A stretch of 64,000 nucleotides of DNA from Xanthobacter aminoxidans (GTDB lineage Bacteria > Pseudomonadota > Alphaproteobacteria > Rhizobiales > Xanthobacteraceae). The translations under genes and the position numbers were made by a program. The stretch spans positions 124,001 to 188,000 of the forward strand of contig NZ_JAMJXC010000010.1 of the NCBI RefSeq assembly GCF_023571765.1. The letters run 5' to 3'. Numbering within the stretch: the first letter of the stretch is position 1; each line of letters begins with the position of its first letter. The notes beneath the pieces are model-generated. The model was given only the letters and a program-made list of their open reading frames with translations, did no database searches and was not told the origin of the DNA. Of this stretch, positions 8,412 through 17,230 are shown piece after piece.

Positions 8412-8936
8412 ATGAGCACTGAAAGCGGACACTCCGCCCCCACCGCGCACAATGAGAAGACCGTCACCAACCGCACCATGGACGCGGCAGTGGCGCTGAT
8501 CTTCATGGCCCTCGCGGCCCTCGTCATGTCCGACAGCTGGCGCGTGGGCGCGCGCTGGGCGTCGGACGGCCCGCAGGCCGGCTACTTCCCCTTCTATGTC
8601 GGCCTCATCATGTTCATCGCTTCCACCGTCACTTTGGTGACGGCGCTGGTGAGCCGCCATCCGGATCTCGGAAACTTCGTCGATCGCTCCCAGCTCGTCT
8701 CGGTGATGCAGGTGCTGATCCCGACGACGGTCTATGTGGGGCTGATCTTCCTCGTCGGAATCTATCTCGCGTCGGCGGTGTTCATCGTCTTCTTCATGTG
8801 GTGGCTCGGCAAATACCCGGTGGCGAAGATTATCCCCGTCGCCGTGGGCGTGCCGCTCGCCCTCTTCGTCATGTTCGAGATCTGGTTCCTAGTGCCGCTG
8901 CCCAAGGGCCCGCTCGAGACCGCGCTCGGCTACTGA
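8412..8936 (+). CDS. TctB-family small membrane subunit of TTT transporter
   Basis: 174 residues with four predicted transmembrane helices (around residues 20-40, 55-80, 100-125 and 130-160), typical of the TctB/DUF1468 family. It stabilises the large TctA channel. The 258-base gap after tctC holds no other gene. It ends 211 bases before tctA, a gap that is wider than in most tct operons and shows no promoter I can name. Confidence 0.88.
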   Translation: MSTESGHSAPTAHNEKTVTNRTMDAAVALIFMALAALVMSDSWRVGARWASDGPQAGYFPFYVGLIMFIASTVTLVTALVSRHPDLGNFVDRSQLVSVMQVLIPTTVYVGLIFLVGIYLASAVFIVFFMWWLGKYPVAKIIPVAVGVPLALFVMFEIWFLVPLPKGPLETALGY

Positions 8937-9147
8937 CCACCGGCGCCCCGCGCCGCGGTCCCGCCCGCGCGCCCCGCCTCCGGGGCCGCGGGAGGCGACA
9001 GACGATCTCCGCTCGGCCCCGCCCGGCGGACCCACGGGCGATGCGACGCCCATCCATCTTTTCGAGACCATCGACGCACAACAGGCAACGCGCCCGACCC
9101 CGCGCGAGCCGCCACAGAAGCGGCCGGGGGGCGCAACGGAGGACCCC

Positions 9148-10662
9148 GTGGAAGCGCTCACGTCACTCATCGGAGGGTTCGGTGTCCTCGCCGACCCCAT
9201 GAACATCGTCTACATGTTCGTCGGCATTTCGCTCGGCGTCCTCATCGGCGTGCTGCCGGGGCTGGGCGGCGCCAACGGCGTCGCCATCCTGCTGCCGCTC
9301 ACCTTCTCCATGTCGCCGGTGTCGGCGATCATCATGCTCTCCTCCATCTATTGGGGAGCCCTGTTCGGCGGCGCCATTACCTCCATCCTGTTCAACATTC
9401 CCGGCGAGCCCTGGAGCGTGGCCACCACCTTCGACGGGCATCCCATGGCCCAGAAGGGGAAGGCCGGCGAGGCGCTGACGGGGGCCTTCACCGGCTCCTT
9501 CATCGGCGCCTTCTTCGCCGTGCTGCTCATCACCTTCCTCGCGCCGGTCATCGCCAAGTTCGCGCTGCAGTTCGGCCCGGCCGAATTCTTCGCCGTCTAC
9601 CTCCTCACCTTCTGCTCGTTCGTCGGCATGGGTAAGGAGCCGCCGGCCAAGGTGATCGCGGCCATGATGCTCGGCTTCGCCCTCGCGGCGGTGGGCATCG
9701 ACACGGTGACGGGCCAGCTGCGCATGACCTTCGGCTCGGTGGAGCTGCTGCGCGGCTTCGACTTCCTGGTGGCGGTCATCGGCCTGTTCGGCGTGGGCGA
9801 GATTCTGCTCACCATGGAGGAAGGTCTCGCCTTCAAGGGCAAGAGCGCCTCCATCAATCCCAGGGTGGTGCTGCACACCTGGGCGCAGATCCCAAAATAC
9901 TGGGCGGGTCTTCTGCGCTCGGCCATCGTCGGCTGCTGGATGGGCGTGACCCCTGGCGGCGCGACGCCGGCCTCCTTCATGAGCTACGGCCTCGCCAAGA
10001 AGTTCTCCAAGAACGGCCGCAACTTCGGCAAGGGCGAGCTGGAAGGCGTCATCATGCCGGAGACGGCGGCCCACGCCGCCGGCACCTCGGCGCTGCTGCC
10101 CATGCTCACCCTGGGCATTCCCGGCTCGCCCACCGCGGCGGTGCTGCTGGGCGGCCTGCTCATCTGGGGCCTCCAGCCCGGCCCGCTGCTGTTCGTGGAG
10201 CAGAAGGACTTCGTGTGGGGCCTCATCGCCTCGATCTACCTCGGCAACATCGCCGGCCTGATCGTGGTGCTGACCACCGTTCCGATCTTCGCGGCCATCC
10301 TGCGTATCCCGTTCAGCGTGATCGCGCCGATCATCCTCGTGATCTGCGCGGTGGGCGCCTACACGGTGCACAATGCCGGGCTCGACATCGCCGTCATGCT
10401 GATCTTCGGCGTCATCGGCTACCTGTTCAAGAAGCTCCAGTATCCGCTGGCGCCGCTGGTGCTGGCCCTGGTGCTCGGCGACATGGCCGAATCGTCGTTC
10501 CGGCAGGCCATGCTGGTGTCGCAGGGCCACCTCTCCATCTTCTGGTCCAACCCGCTGGTGGGCTCCATCGTCACCCTCGCGCTGGTGATGCTGGTGTGGC
10601 CGCTGGTGTCCAAGGTGATGGCCCGCCTCAACGGGGGGAAAGAGGCGGCGGCCGCCGAGTGA
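9148..10662 (+). CDS. TctA-family large membrane subunit of TTT transporter
   Basis: 504 residues and 10-12 hydrophobic segments; the length is standard for TctA. The family signatures GVLIGVLPGLGGANG (near residue 32) and ITSILFNIPGEPWSVATTFDG are present, as is the second conserved repeat TLGIPGSPTAAVLLGG. It is the ion-coupled permease that takes substrate from the TctC protein. Start GTG at 9148 with GGAGG 6 bases upstream. A long hairpin at 10682-10716 follows, so the transporter operon probably ends here. Confidence 0.93.
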   Translation: MEALTSLIGGFGVLADPMNIVYMFVGISLGVLIGVLPGLGGANGVAILLPLTFSMSPVSAIIMLSSIYWGALFGGAITSILFNIPGEPWSVATTFDGHPMAQKGKAGEALTGAFTGSFIGAFFAVLLITFLAPVIAKFALQFGPAEFFAVYLLTFCSFVGMGKEPPAKVIAAMMLGFALAAVGIDTVTGQLRMTFGSVELLRGFDFLVAVIGLFGVGEILLTMEEGLAFKGKSASINPRVVLHTWAQIPKYWAGLLRSAIVGCWMGVTPGGATPASFMSYGLAKKFSKNGRNFGKGELEGVIMPETAAHAAGTSALLPMLTLGIPGSPTAAVLLGGLLIWGLQPGPLLFVEQKDFVWGLIASIYLGNIAGLIVVLTTVPIFAAILRIPFSVIAPIILVICAVGAYTVHNAGLDIAVMLIFGVIGYLFKKLQYPLAPLVLALVLGDMAESSFRQAMLVSQGHLSIFWSNPLVGSIVTLALVMLVWPLVSKVMARLNGGKEAAAAE

Positions 10663-10681
10663 AAGACGGCGGGCGGGATAG

Positions 10682-10716
10682 CCAAAGGCCCATGAGCCCG
10701 GCTCATGGGCCTTTGG
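10682..10716 (+). terminator. Very long hairpin after tctA
   Basis: A 35-base palindrome with 17-base exact arms around one C (CCAAAGGCCCATGAGCC and its complement). It lies 20 bases after the tctA stop. No T-run follows on either strand beyond CTTTGG, so termination may rely on stem strength, or it may protect the 3' end of the mRNA. Confidence 0.7.
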
Positions 10717-10718
10717 TC

Positions 10719-10780
10719 CAGCCCGCGCGGCGCCTGAGCGTGGCCCTCTCGGCCTCGGACAAAGACCGAGGCCGATGGCA
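10719..10780 (+). repeat. Repeat family B copy 1, with internal hairpin
   Basis: Contains CGCGCGGCGCCTGAGCG followed by a hairpin (TCGGCCTCGG 10749-10758, CCGAGGCCGA 10766-10775, loop ACAAAGA). A reverse-oriented copy with the same order of elements lies at 20696-20752 next to ppdK, and the head motif recurs twice at 63646-63709. Confidence 0.6.
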
Positions 10781-10886
10781 CAACAGCCTCCGCCCGCATC
10801 GCTTTTCCGGGCCGTTGACCCTGGGTCGTGCTGCGACGCGCAATCGAATTCCCGGCGGACGGGATTGATATGGCGCAATGAACACC

Positions 10887-10898
10887 GTATACAGTATT
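10887..10898. promoter_or_regulatory. ATACAGTATT operator-like site at the gntR 5' end
   Basis: GTATACAGTATT. The last ten bases are identical to the core of the palindrome upstream of tctC (6788-6797). It lies 61 bases upstream of the preferred gntR start at 10959 and overlaps the first codons of a longer open frame from 10878, which argues against that longer start. Likely autoregulatory site. Confidence 0.5.
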
Positions 10899-10958
10899 TC
10901 ACGGATGAGGAACGCCTCGACAGAAGGCGGCCGCTTCCAGGGAGAGGAAGTCCAGGTC

Positions 10959-11687
10959 GTGCAGACGCCCGTGCATCAGACGCCCGCGCTTGAGGTCGTT
11001 GATCCTCCGAAGCTCAAGGTCGAGCCTCTGGAGGCCGCGTCCAGCCTGCGCATGCTGGCCTACGAGGCCCTGAAGCGCGCCATCACGCAGATGGACATCT
11101 ACGGCTCGACCACCGAATTCCGTCTCGACGAGCGCCAGCTCTCCGAGACGCTGGGCGTCTCGCGGACCCCGATCCGCGAAGCCATGACCGTTCTGGAGCA
11201 GGAGGGCTTCGTGCGCTCCGTTCCGCGCCGCGGCATCTTCGTGGTGCGCAAGACCAAGCGCGAGATCCTCGACCTCATCGTGGTCTGGGCGGCGCTGGAG
11301 GCGATGGCGGCGCGCCTGGCCGCGACCCACGCCTCCGACAGCGAGATTGCGGGCCTGCGCCGGCTGTTCCACGAGTTCGAGGCGCAGCCCCTCGCCAGCC
11401 ACATGAACGAGTATTCGGAGGCGAATATCGCCTTCCATCAGGCCGTGATCCGCATGGGCGGGTGCCGGCTGATCGTGGACATGACGGAGAACCTGTTCCT
11501 GCACATGCGCGCCATCCGCGCAGTCTCGGTGCGGCAGGAGAACCGGCACGAAATCTCCATGCGGGAACACATGGCGATCATCGATGCGCTCGAGACAAGA
11601 GACCCAGATCTCGCCGAGCGCCTGGTGCGGGAACACACCATGGGCCTTGCGGCTCATGTGGAACGGCACGGCGTCTTCCCCGAATAG
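10959..11687 (+). CDS. GntR-family (FCD subfamily) transcriptional regulator of the oxalate genes
   Basis: 242 residues. The winged helix with LDERQLSETLGVSRTPIREA is standard GntR; the helical C-terminal half is an FCD effector domain with conserved FHQAVIRMGG and, near the end, REHTMGLAAHVERHG, which supplies metal-binding His residues. I start at the GTG at 10959: GGAAG lies 8 bases before it, and the upstream alternative ATG (10878) has no ribosome site and runs through an operator-like palindrome. It stands 40 bases ahead of oxc, so it probably belongs to the oxc transcript and senses an oxalate-derived ligand (inference). Confidence 0.88.
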   Translation: MQTPVHQTPALEVVDPPKLKVEPLEAASSLRMLAYEALKRAITQMDIYGSTTEFRLDERQLSETLGVSRTPIREAMTVLEQEGFVRSVPRRGIFVVRKTKREILDLIVVWAALEAMAARLAATHASDSEIAGLRRLFHEFEAQPLASHMNEYSEANIAFHQAVIRMGGCRLIVDMTENLFLHMRAIRAVSVRQENRHEISMREHMAIIDALETRDPDLAERLVREHTMGLAAHVERHGVFPE

Positions 11688-11727
11688 GCCGGTCACAGGC
11701 CACGGAACGACGCCCTAGGAGATCCTC

Positions 11728-13488
11728 ATGGCTACGGCGGAAAAGTCCAAGATCGAAGACAACGTGGTGCACATCGACCCGGCCGCCGAGGCCGAGCGTG
11801 AGCTCACCGACGGCTTCCACCTCGTCATCGATGCCCTGAAGCTGAACGGCATCGAGACGATCTACGGCGTGCCCGGCATCCCGATCACCGATCTCGGCCG
11901 CATGTGCCAGGCCGAGGGCATCCGTGTCATTTCCTTCCGTCACGAGCAGAATGCCGGCAACGCGGCGGCGATTGCGGGCTTCCTCACCAAGAAGCCCGGC
12001 ATCTGCCTCACCGTGTCGGCCCCCGGCTTCCTCAACGGCCTGACGGCGCTGGCGAACGCCACCACCAACTGCTTCCCGATGATCCTCATCTCGGGCTCCT
12101 CCGAGCGCGAGATCGTCGACCTCCAGCAGGGCGACTATGAGGAGATGGACCAGCTCGCCATCGCCAAGCCCCTGTGCAAGGCGGCCTTCCGCGTGCTGCA
12201 CGCTGCCGACATCGGCATCGGCGTCGCCCGCGCCATCCGCGCGGCGGTGTCGGGCCGTCCCGGCGGCGTCTATCTCGACCTGCCGGCGAAGCTCTTCGGC
12301 CAGGTGATGGATGCCGAGGCCGGCGCCAAGTCCCTCGTCAAGGTGATCGATCCCGCTCCGGCGCAGATCCCGGCCCCGGCCGCGGTGGACCGCGCCATGG
12401 AGCTGCTCAAGGGCGCCGAGCGTCCCCTCGTCATCCTCGGCAAGGGCGCGGCCTACGCGCAGGCCGACGACGAGATCCGCACCTTCATCGAGAAGAGCGG
12501 CATCCCCTTCCTGCCCATGTCCATGGCCAAGGGCCTGCTGCCGGACACCCATCCCCAGTCCGCCGGCGCCGCGCGCTCCACCGCGCTGAAGGATGCCGAC
12601 GTGGTGCTGCTCGTGGGCGCGCGCCTCAACTGGCTGCTCTCCCACGGCAAGGGCAAGACCTGGGGCGATGCCCCGAAGAAGTTCATCCAGGTGGACATCG
12701 AGCCCAAGGAGATGGACTCCAACGTCGAGATCGCGGCCCCGCTCGTCGGTGACATCGGCTCGGTGATCGCCGCGCTCAACGCCCGCCTCGACGGCAGCTG
12801 GAAGGTTCCCCCGGCCCAGTGGACCGAGACCATCCGCACCAAGAAGGAAGCCAACATCGCCAAGATGGCGCCGAAGCTCCTGAAGAACTCGGTGCCCATG
12901 GACTTCCACTCGGCCCTCGGCGCGCTGAAGAACGTCATCAAGGAGCGTCCCGACGCGCTGCTGGTGAACGAGGGCGCCAACACCCTCGACCTCGCCCGCG
13001 GCATCATCGACATGTACGAGCCGCGCAAGCGCCTCGATGTCGGCACCTGGGGCGTGATGGGCATCGGCATGGGCTTCGCCATCGCGGCGGCGGTGGAGAG
13101 CGGCAAGAAGGTTCTCGCGGTGGAAGGCGACAGCGCCTTCGGCTTCTCCGGCATGGAGGTGGAGACCATCTGCCGCTACAACCTGCCGGTCACCATCGTG
13201 ATCTTCAACAACAACGGCATCTACCGCGGCACCGACACCGATCCCACCGGGCGTGATCCCGGCACCACGGTGTTCGTCCCCGGCGCGCGCTACGACAAGA
13301 TGATGGAAGCCTTCGGCGGCGTGGGCGTGAACGTCACGTCCCCCGACGAGCTCTATCGCGCGGTCAGCGCCGCCATGGACTCGGGCAAGCCCACCCTCAT
13401 CAATGCGGAAATCGACCCGGCTGCCGGCTCCGAGAGCGGCAACATCGGCTCGCTGAACCCGCAGAGCGTGGTCAAGAAGAAGAAGTGA
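11728..13488 (+). CDS. oxc: Oxalyl-CoA decarboxylase
   Basis: Thiamine-diphosphate enzyme that splits oxalyl-CoA into formyl-CoA and CO2, the proton-consuming and energy-yielding step of oxalate breakdown. At 586 residues it has the usual length. The catalytic Glu that activates ThDP is E73 in FRHEQNAGN; the ThDP/Mg motif runs from [13 protein letters not shown] (G467-D468-S469) to NNNG (494-497). The peptide [18 protein letters not shown] is characteristic of Oxc rather than of acetolactate synthase. ATG preceded by AGGAG. It lies directly after gntR and ahead of two CoA-transferase genes, which make the matching half of the pathway. Confidence 0.96.
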   Translation: MATAEKSKIEDNVVHIDPAAEAERELTDGFHLVIDALKLNGIETIYGVPGIPITDLGRMCQAEGIRVISFRHEQNAGNAAAIAGFLTKKPGICLTVSAPGFLNGLTALANATTNCFPMILISGSSEREIVDLQQGDYEEMDQLAIAKPLCKAAFRVLHAADIGIGVARAIRAAVSGRPGGVYLDLPAKLFGQVMDAEAGAKSLVKVIDPAPAQIPAPAAVDRAMELLKGAERPLVILGKGAAYAQADDEIRTFIEKSGIPFLPMSMAKGLLPDTHPQSAGAARSTALKDADVVLLVGARLNWLLSHGKGKTWGDAPKKFIQVDIEPKEMDSNVEIAAPLVGDIGSVIAALNARLDGSWKVPPAQWTETIRTKKEANIAKMAPKLLKNSVPMDFHSALGALKNVIKERPDALLVNEGANTLDLARGIIDMYEPRKRLDVGTWGVMGIGMGFAIAAAVESGKKVLAVEGDSAFGFSGMEVETICRYNLPVTIVIFNNNGIYRGTDTDPTGRDPGTTVFVPGARYDKMMEAFGGVGVNVTSPDELYRAVSAAMDSGKPTLINAEIDPAAGSESGNIGSLNPQSVVKKKK

Positions 13489-13629
13489 GCGGCGTCCGGC
13501 GCATGAGCCGGCGCCACTCATGATGCAAGGCTGGTCGGCGGGGCCTCAGGTCCCGCCACCCAACCCGACGACACCAAAATAATAAAAGTAAAACCGGGAA
13601 CGAAAACAGAGCGGAATTGTGAGGATACG

Positions 13630-14907
13630 ATGGGCAAGGCACTAGAGGGGGTCCGCATCCTGGACTTCACCCACGTTCAGTCCGGACCGAGCTGCACGCA
13701 GCTGCTCGCCTGGTTCGGCGCGGACGTCATCAAGGTGGAGCGTCCCGGCGAGGGCGACGTGACGCGCGGCCAGCTCCGCGACGTGGACGGCGCCGACAGC
13801 CTCTATTTCACCATGCTCAACTCGAACAAGAGGTCGATCACCCTCGACACCAAGAACCCCGAGGGCAAGGCCGTCCTCGAGCAATTGGTGCGCCAGTGCG
13901 ACGTGCTGGTCGAGAATTTCGCGCCCGGCGCGCTCGACCGCATGGGCCTCACCTGGGAGCGCCTCTCCACCATCAATCCGCGCCTCATCCTCGCCTCCGT
14001 GAAGGGCTTCGGCCCCGGCCCGTTCGAGGATTGCAAGGTGTATGAGAACGTCGCCCAGTGCGCGGGCGGCGCCGCCTCCACCACCGGCTTCCGCGACAGC
14101 CTGCCCATGGTCAGCGCCGCGCAGATCGGCGACTCGGGCACCGGCCTCCACCTAGCGCTTGGCATCGTCACCGCGCTGTTCCAGCGCGAGCACACCGGCC
14201 GCGGCCAGCGCGTCCTGTGCGCCATGCAGGATGCGGTGCTGAACCTCTGCCGGGTGAAGCTGCGCGACCAGCAGCGCCTCGCCAACGGCCCGCTCAAGGA
14301 ATACAGCCAGTTCGGCGAGGGCATCCCGTTCGGCGACAGCGTGCCCCGCGCCGGCAATGATTCCGGCGGTGGCCAGCCCGGGCGCATCCTGCGCTGCAAG
14401 GGCTGGGAGCACGATCCCAACGCCTACATCTATTTCATCACCCAGGCCCCGGTCTGGGAGAAGATCTGCGACGTCATCCACGAGCCCGAGTGGAAGACCG
14501 ACCCGAACTACGCGACGCCGGCCGCGCGCCTGCCGCACCTCAACGAGATCTTCACGCGCATCGAAGCCTGGACCATGGCCCACACCAAGTTCGAGGCCAT
14601 GGAGATCCTCAACAAGTACGACATCCCCTGCGGCCCGATCCTCTCCATGAAGGAGATCGCCGAGGACCAGTCGCTCTACGCCACCGGCACGCTGGTGGAG
14701 GTGGAGCACCCGATGCGCGGCACGTACCTGACCGTCGGCAACCCCATCAAGCTCTCGGACAATCAGGTCGAGGTGGAGCGCTCGCCGCTGCTCGGGGAGC
14801 ACACCGAAGAGGTGCTCGCCGGCGTGCTTGGCCTCGCCCCCGACCGCATCGACGCCCTGCGCGCCTCGGGCGCCATCGGCACCCCTCGCCGGATGGCGGC
14901 GGAATAG
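13630..14907 (+). CDS. frc: Formyl-CoA:oxalate CoA-transferase paralogue 1 (divergent)
   Basis: 425 residues, class III CoA-transferase (CaiB/BaiF). Opening [20 protein letters not shown] and the catalytic Asp D168 in GDSGTGLHL identify an Frc-type enzyme. It exchanges CoA between formyl-CoA (or another donor) and oxalate. Unlike frc copy 2 it reads FRDSLPM where Frc/YfdW have FWDGPPT, and its glycine loop is DSGGGQ (S245) instead of AGGGGQ, so donor or acceptor preference may differ. The C-terminus carries an extra tail (PRRMAAE). The 141-base gap after oxc holds a GGCGGG/CCCGCC hairpin (13537-13557) and an A-rich leader; GAGGATACG precedes the ATG. Confidence 0.9.
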   Translation: MGKALEGVRILDFTHVQSGPSCTQLLAWFGADVIKVERPGEGDVTRGQLRDVDGADSLYFTMLNSNKRSITLDTKNPEGKAVLEQLVRQCDVLVENFAPGALDRMGLTWERLSTINPRLILASVKGFGPGPFEDCKVYENVAQCAGGAASTTGFRDSLPMVSAAQIGDSGTGLHLALGIVTALFQREHTGRGQRVLCAMQDAVLNLCRVKLRDQQRLANGPLKEYSQFGEGIPFGDSVPRAGNDSGGGQPGRILRCKGWEHDPNAYIYFITQAPVWEKICDVIHEPEWKTDPNYATPAARLPHLNEIFTRIEAWTMAHTKFEAMEILNKYDIPCGPILSMKEIAEDQSLYATGTLVEVEHPMRGTYLTVGNPIKLSDNQVEVERSPLLGEHTEEVLAGVLGLAPDRIDALRASGAIGTPRRMAAE

Positions 14908-14992
14908 CAGTTACGCCTCGGGGCGGCGGTCCTCAGGGGGCCGCCCCATCGCCGGCGACGGCGGGAGGTGAAAGGTTCGAAAGGAAGACGTG

Positions 14993-15436
14993 ATGAGTGC
15001 GGCCCTCGATCTTGCTCAGCTGATGGATGCCGTGGCGGACGCCATCGTGGTCTGCGACAAGGCCGGCGCCATCGCGCTCTGGAATCCGGCCGCCGAGCGC
15101 ATGTTCGGCTTCACGCCGGACGAAGCCATGGGGCAGTCGCTCGACATCATCATCCCGGAGCGCCAGCGCCAGCGGCACTGGGACGGCTATCACGAGACCA
15201 TGCGCACCGGCGTCACCCGCTACGGGACGACGCTCTTGCGCGTGCCGGCCATCCACAAGGACGGCCATGCCTTGTCCATCGCCTTCACCGTCGCCCTCCT
15301 CGTGTCCGAGGCGGGCGTGCCCACGCACATCGTCTCGGTCATCCGGGACGAGACGGCGCGATGGAAGGAGGAGCGCGACCTTCGCAAGCGCCTCGCGGAC
15401 GCCGAGACGCAGATGAAGGCGGCATCCCAAGCATGA
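14993..15436 (+). CDS. Stand-alone PAS-domain protein in the oxalate operon
   Basis: 147 residues comprising a single PAS fold (about residues 8-120) and a short C-terminal coiled coil (KEERDLRKRLADAETQMKAA). Recognisable PAS elements are DAIVVCDKAGAIALWNPAAERMFGF and IIIPERQRQRHW. There is no kinase, cyclase or DNA-binding domain. The ATG at 14993 is preceded by AAGGAAG; a GTG one codon earlier is possible. It lies between two frc genes on the same strand, 85 bases after the first and 130 before the second, so it is co-expressed with oxalate catabolism. It may be a partner sensor (redox, haem, flavin or small ligand) for another protein; the partner is unknown. Confidence 0.85.
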   Translation: MSAALDLAQLMDAVADAIVVCDKAGAIALWNPAAERMFGFTPDEAMGQSLDIIIPERQRQRHWDGYHETMRTGVTRYGTTLLRVPAIHKDGHALSIAFTVALLVSEAGVPTHIVSVIRDETARWKEERDLRKRLADAETQMKAASQA

Positions 15437-15566
15437 GAGACCGGGCAAACCGGCGGGTGAAGCCGGCGGCGGCCCCGTGCCGTGACGCCGGAAGGTTTCG
15501 GGACTGCGGATGCCTCGCGTGACGCCGTCCCGCTGTTGAAGACCAGTTTTTGAAAAGGGAACGCAA

Positions 15567-16820
15567 ATGACCAGCAAGCCGTTGGAAGGCATCAAGATCA
15601 TCGACTTCACGCACGTTCAGGCCGGCCCCGCCTGCACGCAGCTCCTCGCCTGGTTCGGCGCGGACGTCATCAAGGTGGAGCGTCCCGGCTCGGGCGACGT
15701 GACCCGCAACCAGCTGCGCGACATCTCCAATGCCGACGCGCTGTACTTCACCATGCTGAACTCCAACAAGCGCTCCCTGACCCTGGACACCAAGACCCAG
15801 GAAGGCAAGGAAGTGCTGACGAAGCTCATCAAGGAGAGCGACGTCCTCGTCGAGAACTTCGCCCCCGGCGCGCTCGACCGCATGGGCTTCACCTGGGAGC
15901 ACATCAACGAGCTGAACCCGGGCATGATCGTCGCCTCGGTGAAGGGCTTCTCCGACGGCCACCATTACGAAGACCTGAAGGTCTACGAGAACGTGGCGCA
16001 GTGCGCTGGCGGCGCGGCCTCCACCACCGGCTTCTGGGACGGCCCCCCCACCGTGTCCGCGGCGGCGCTCGGTGACTCGAACACCGGCATGCACCTCGCC
16101 ATCGGCATCCTCACCGCGCTGCACGCCCGCAACAAGACCGGCAAGGGCCAGAAGGTCGCCGTGTCCATGCAGGATGCGGTCATCAACCTCTGCCGCGTGA
16201 AGCTGCGCGACCAGCAGCGCCTCGACCGCGTGGGCTACCTCGAGGAGTACCCGCAGTACCCGCACGGCACGTTCTCGGACGTGGTTCCGCGCGGCGGCAA
16301 CGCGGGCGGCGGCGGCCAGCCCGGCTGGGTGCTGAAGTGCAAGGGCTGGGAGACCGATCCCAACGCCTACATCTATTTCACCGTGCAGGAGCAGGCCTGG
16401 GGCAAGGTGGCGGAAGCCATCGGCAAGCCCGAGTGGATCAACGATCCGGCCTACAACACCGCCCGCGCGCGCCAGGACAAGATCTTCGACATCTTCGCGG
16501 TGATCGAGGCGTGGCTCGCCGACAAGACCAAGTTCGAGGCGGTCGACATCCTGCGCAAGTTCGACATCCCCTGCGCTCCGGTGCTCACCATGAAGGAGAT
16601 CGCCGAGGACAAGTCCCTGCGCGAGAGCGGCACCATCGTGGAAGTCGATCACAAGCAGCGCGGCAAGTATCTGACCGTCGGCAGCCCGATCAAGTTCTCC
16701 GACATGAGCGTGGAAGTCACCGGCTCCCCGCTGCTCGGCGAGCACACCGACGAGGTGCTGGCGGAGCTCGGCTATTCCCCCGAGCAGATCAAGTCCATGC
16801 ACGAAGGTCGCGTGGTCTGA
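15567..16820 (+). CDS. frc: Formyl-CoA:oxalate CoA-transferase paralogue 2 (canonical)
   Basis: 417 residues, with all typical Frc features: [18 protein letters not shown] at the start, catalytic Asp D170 in [26 protein letters not shown], and an intact glycine loop AGGGGQ (246-251) that closes over the aspartyl-CoA intermediates. TRNQLRD places Gln where Oxalobacter Frc has Trp48, as in E. coli YfdW. It loads oxalate with CoA from formyl-CoA, giving oxalyl-CoA for Oxc and free formate. A 45-base stretch (15645-15689) is identical to 13705-13749 of copy 1, evidence of duplication or gene conversion. A terminator follows at 16905. Confidence 0.95.
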   Translation: MTSKPLEGIKIIDFTHVQAGPACTQLLAWFGADVIKVERPGSGDVTRNQLRDISNADALYFTMLNSNKRSLTLDTKTQEGKEVLTKLIKESDVLVENFAPGALDRMGFTWEHINELNPGMIVASVKGFSDGHHYEDLKVYENVAQCAGGAASTTGFWDGPPTVSAAALGDSNTGMHLAIGILTALHARNKTGKGQKVAVSMQDAVINLCRVKLRDQQRLDRVGYLEEYPQYPHGTFSDVVPRGGNAGGGGQPGWVLKCKGWETDPNAYIYFTVQEQAWGKVAEAIGKPEWINDPAYNTARARQDKIFDIFAVIEAWLADKTKFEAVDILRKFDIPCAPVLTMKEIAEDKSLRESGTIVEVDHKQRGKYLTVGSPIKFSDMSVEVTGSPLLGEHTDEVLAELGYSPEQIKSMHEGRVV

Positions 16821-16904
16821 TCGCATCCGTTCCCCGGGCCAGCGAAAGCGCAGCTTGAGCGCCGAGCCGGGGTCCAGCGCAGAACGTCTGCGCAGCAGCC
16901 CATT

Positions 16905-16933
16905 CCCTCTCCCGCACGCGGGGGAGGGCTTTT
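16905..16933 (+). terminator. Intrinsic terminator after frc copy 2
   Basis: CCCTCTCCCG pairs with CGGGGGAGGG (one G-U pair) around a CACG loop and is followed by CTTTTC. It separates the oxc-frc unit from sucCD. Confidence 0.75.
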
Positions 16934-17150
16934 CGATACGGCGGCCCGTAACGCCCTCCTTCCGGCCTTGCCCGATGCGCTGAGCGCTCCGGCCGCCGGC
17001 TTCACGCCGCCCCTGAGGGGAGAGGCGATCTTTCGTCCGCAAGGACGGTCCGCAAAATTCACCTCGCCGAGTGCGTCACGCCTCGCGCTTCTATTGGCGC
17101 CCCCACTGGCGTCGTGTCGCACTGGAGCGTGCGCGCGATTGGGTGCAGAC

Positions 17151-17166
17151 TGCGACTTTCGTCGCA
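17151..17166. promoter_or_regulatory. Short dyad upstream of sucC
   Basis: TGCGAC-TTTC-GTCGCA, exact 6-base arms, 65 bases before the sucC start. Possible operator; no known match. Confidence 0.3.
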
Positions 17167-17230
17167 ATGGGCAGCCAAAGCGCACCTTGAGCCGCGGCAA
17201 ACGCGGCCCTCGACGAGGGAGGAAACCCCG

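Larger units (their letters stand above)
16821..17230. other. 410-base gap between frc copy 2 and sucC
   Basis: No supported gene. It holds a T-tailed terminator (16905-16933), a GC-rich stretch resembling a decayed palindromic repeat at about 16830-16880, and a TGCGAC/GTCGCA dyad at 17151-17166 shortly before sucC. It therefore both ends the frc transcript and should contain the sucCD promoter. Confidence 0.55.
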
